Source: CAG-791 sp963658695 (GTDB lineage Bacteria > Bacillota > Clostridia > Lachnospirales > Lachnospiraceae). From it: a stretch of 23,096 nucleotides of DNA. The position numbers and the translations under genes were made by a program. Below, in pieces: positions 20,788 through 23,096 of the stretch. Below the pieces are notes generated by a model, which ran no database searches, was not told the DNA's origin, and worked only from the letters and a program-made list of their open reading frames with translations. Numbering within the stretch: position 1 is the stretch's first letter; each line of letters starts with the position of its first letter. Location of the stretch: NCBI GenBank assembly GCA_963658695.1, contig CAVKRN010000031.1:1-23096 (forward strand), given 5' to 3'.

Positions 20788-22878
20788 CAGCGGCGACAAC
20801 TCTCCCTGTGCGAAGATCGTAATGGACTGTGTCGCGCGGGAAATGGCAGTATACAGCCGATGTCTGGACAGTTCTCCCTCCGGATAATGCTCCGGATCCG
20901 CATCCGGCAAAATCACATGGTCAAATTCCAGTCCCTTCGCATACGCCAGTGTAATCAGAAGACTTCCGCTCTTTGGAATCGATTCCTTGCTGCCGATAAC
21001 GGCGGGCGCATCCTTGCCAAGAAGAGTCTGCAGCCGGTCCATACTCTTCTTATCTGCGCACACGACCGCTGTGATCCCCGGCTCCTTCTCCTGCCGCTGT
21101 ATTTCCTCCCGAAGTTCACGAAGCCACTCTTCCTTCCCGGCAATGCTGCGAATCTGCGGCAGTGTACCCGGCCGCTGCACCGACTGCGCCTGGAGCTTTT
21201 TCTCCTCCGGCAAAAGGCCTGCAAAGAGTGCCGTAATCTCCGGTGATGACCGGTAGCTTGTCTGCAGGGACAGCTCTGCCGTCTGCTTCCCCCTCTCCTC
21301 AAACATCCCATGAATTCGGGAAAAGGATACATTCCCCTCCCGGATGGACTGAAACTCATCGCCCAGCAGCATAAATTTGGCATTGATAAAATACCTGGCA
21401 AAGACCATCAGCTGCGCCTCGGTATAATCCTGCACCTCATCGATGCAGACATACTGCGTCGTGCGGTCACACTCTCCCGTAAGTGCCATGCGAAGGTAAA
21501 ACCACTCGATCGAGGTCAGCTTCTTTTTACCAAGGAGGCGCTGTCCGATTTTATCGATGTTCAGCCAGCCGCACTCCCGGATCATCTTAAAGGCTCCGCC
21601 GTAATTGTTCTGCAGACGGTTTTCATCCTTCTGGGAAAACGCACCGCCTTGCACCGCGGCTGCTTCGCCATTCTCCGCACTTCCGGCTCTCTGGGAATCT
21701 GCCGATTCCTCCTCGTCTTCATCCTGCTGCTCCTTGTGCCGAAGCGAATGCCGTGCCTCCTCCAGAAGCTCTTCAACCGTCACCTGAATCAGACGCACGC
21801 CGGCAGGAATCCTTCCCTGATTGCGGCCAAGGATCTCCAGCAGCTTCTCCGTTCCCAGAACTCGTTTTCCCTTTTGTTCCACCGGAATCAGGTCCCCTTC
21901 CTCAAAGGTAAAAGATGGAAGAATCGCGTCTATTTTACGAAGGCTCTCGGCCGTCGTTTCCAGACCTGGATCCGGAATGGGATCGTGCACCATCCGCAGG
22001 AATTCAATCCACGTCAGTGTATTGGGATTCTGCTCTCCCATGTCCGGTAGAACATTGTCAATGTACTGACGGAACACCGGATTTAAGGTGATCAGACAGA
22101 CATTTTCCGGACGAAGAGTCTTTCGCTGGTGATAGAACAAAAATGCAATGCGCTGCAAAAGGACCGATGTCTTTCCGCTTCCTGCAATGCCATTCACCAG
22201 CAGCACCGGAACATCCGGGTACCGGATGACCGCATTCTGCTCCTTCTGGATGGTAACGGTAATGGCCTGCATCTTGTCACTGTGCTGACGGGACAAAGAG
22301 GCAATCAGCATCGGATCCTCAATGGCCAGCTGCGTGTCAAAATACGCTTTCAGCGTATCCTTCTCCAGGTCAAACTGGCGCCGGAGCTTAAGATCCACCG
22401 GAATCGTCCGTCCATCCACTTCATAGGAAGTGCGCCCGTTCTCCTGGTTATAATAGGTTTCCGCAATGGGAGAGCGCCAGTCCACGATCAGCTGATCGTA
22501 TCCGTTTTCCGAGATGGCACTGCGGCCGATGTAGTAATCCTCCGGCTCCTCCTCCGGATCAAACTGGAGCTGCACCCGCGCAAAATACGGTGCCTCCAGC
22601 AGCATGTTGACCTTTGTAAGCTTCTCCGTCATCGCGCCGGACTTGATGTTATAGGTATCAATGTAGCGGTTCCAGGTCTCGATCTCACCGTAGCTCTCGG
22701 TCTGCACCTCATCATCCGCCGTGTCATAACGGATATTGGTCAGAATATCCGCCTTCTCCTCCACGGCCTTCTGGTTCAGCTCCGCAATGCTTTCCTCCAG
22801 CTCCTGCTCCATCTCCTTAAGCTTCGTATATGTTGCATGCAGGTGTTCCTGCTCCTTTTGAAAAATATCCTGATCCAT
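20773..22878 (-). CDS. helD: HelD-type UvrD-like helicase (RNA polymerase-associated)
   Basis: A 701-residue superfamily 1 protein. The N-terminal 45 residues are a Glu/Lys-rich coiled coil, as in HelD, which enters the RNA polymerase channel. YYIGRSAI and VDWRSPIAETYY (116-143) are typical of HelD. Walker A is GIAGSGKTS (230-238), followed by LLQRIAFLFYH. CIDEVQDYTEAQL (478-490) is motif II. GDEFQSI, TSYRSSPEI, AKGLEFDHVILPD and LYTAISRAT are the later helicase motifs. HelD proteins use ATP to strip and recycle stalled RNA polymerase. Residues about 380-420 are an acidic/Ala-rich insert. AGGAT precedes the ATG at 22878. B. subtilis HelD is somewhat longer (about 770). Confidence 0.9.
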   Translation of the reverse strand: MDQDIFQKEQEHLHATYTKLKEMEQELEESIAELNQKAVEEKADILTNIRYDTADDEVQTESYGEIETWNRYIDTYNIKSGAMTEKLTKVNMLLEAPYFARVQLQFDPEEEPEDYYIGRSAISENGYDQLIVDWRSPIAETYYNQENGRTSYEVDGRTIPVDLKLRRQFDLEKDTLKAYFDTQLAIEDPMLIASLSRQHSDKMQAITVTIQKEQNAVIRYPDVPVLLVNGIAGSGKTSVLLQRIAFLFYHQRKTLRPENVCLITLNPVFRQYIDNVLPDMGEQNPNTLTWIEFLRMVHDPIPDPGLETTAESLRKIDAILPSFTFEEGDLIPVEQKGKRVLGTEKLLEILGRNQGRIPAGVRLIQVTVEELLEEARHSLRHKEQQDEDEEESADSQRAGSAENGEAAAVQGGAFSQKDENRLQNNYGGAFKMIRECGWLNIDKIGQRLLGKKKLTSIEWFYLRMALTGECDRTTQYVCIDEVQDYTEAQLMVFARYFINAKFMLLGDEFQSIREGNVSFSRIHGMFEERGKQTAELSLQTSYRSSPEITALFAGLLPEEKKLQAQSVQRPGTLPQIRSIAGKEEWLRELREEIQRQEKEPGITAVVCADKKSMDRLQTLLGKDAPAVIGSKESIPKSGSLLITLAYAKGLEFDHVILPDADPEHYPEGELSRHRLYTAISRATQSITIFAQGELSPLLRKC

Positions 22879-22922
22879 ACACGTATCCTGTTCCTTTCTG
22901 TAACCGAATATGGGACGCTGAT

Positions 22923-22952
22923 ACTATACAGGAATTGGGCTGTTTTTTTCAA
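22923..22952 (-). promoter_or_regulatory. Candidate sigma-A promoter of the helicase gene
   Basis: On the minus strand TTGAAA and TATAGT are separated by 18 bases, about 45 bases before the helD ATG. This fits the start of a monocistronic gene at the left edge of a non-coding stretch. Confidence 0.5.
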
Positions 22953-23096
22953 CCGCTTTGCGAATCACGTCGCTGGCGGGCATGTGAACTGTAACTACGC
23001 CTTAGGGCTTCCGTCAGGAATGGGCAGTGCTCATGTTTTCCTCGCAGGGATTCTCGATGAATGTCCCAGATTCACCAAACGCCCGATTCGCGCAAA
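22953..23096. other. Non-coding end of the window
   Basis: I see no gene here. The stretch contains GTGAACTGTAAC (22984-22995), which resembles GTGAACTGTTAC at 15156-15167, and a weak inverted repeat GATGAAT/ATTCACC near 23055. It may be part of a dispersed intergenic element running out of the window. Confidence 0.3.

Overview
The window looks like a chromosomal segment of a Gram-positive clostridial bacterium, probably Lachnospiraceae. Reasons are the mid-range G+C, the PilM/PilN/PilO plus multi-minor-pilin layout, a HelD-type RNA polymerase helicase and purine-rich ribosome binding sites. It is almost certainly a draft or metagenome-derived scaffold. It contains two 10-N gaps, one flanked by two near-identical overlapping ends that carry SNPs and a 12-base indel, and the largest gene has a one-base frameshift. 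I see no rRNA, tRNA, CRISPR or transposase gene.

Positions 1-17000 are dominated by a type IV pilus (T4P) locus on the minus strand. Read in the direction of transcription, an AAA+ ATPase (CbxX/SpoVK type), a PAP2 membrane phosphatase and an atypical pilin-like protein come first. After a scaffold gap follow the bifunctional prepilin peptidase (PilD type), PilM, PilN, PilO, a PilX/GspK-like minor pilin lacking Glu5, a PilV/GspI-like minor pilin, a PilW/GspJ-like minor pilin, and finally a giant prepilin of about 3,200 residues. The giant protein (160-9841, two reading frames joined by an apparent 1-base indel) starts with a canonical type IV prepilin leader and transmembrane helix. It continues with three large repeat modules rich in GLUG motifs and ends in an InlB/Flg_new-like beta domain and a Ser/Thr/Ala/Asp tail. 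It is the best candidate here for an undescribed system: a pilin-anchored, tip-displayed beta-solenoid adhesin.

Divergently, on the plus strand at 18725-19627, lies a major-pilin-type gene with a strong sigma-A-like promoter whose spacer contains a small palindrome. Together the genes could supply processing (PilD), the inner-membrane alignment complex (PilM/N/O), a tip-priming set of minor pilins, a shaft pilin and a giant tip subunit. The motor ATPases (PilB, PilT) and the platform protein PilC are not in the window. They may lie in the gap at 16089 or elsewhere.

Positions 19771-22878 hold housekeeping genes: a small unrecognised protein translationally coupled to endonuclease III (nth), and on the opposite strand a HelD-type UvrD-like helicase. 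Several short palindromic repeat families sit between genes, or inside them at gene ends and in PilN. One 19-base sequence covers the stop codons of both the pilin gene and the helicase gene.
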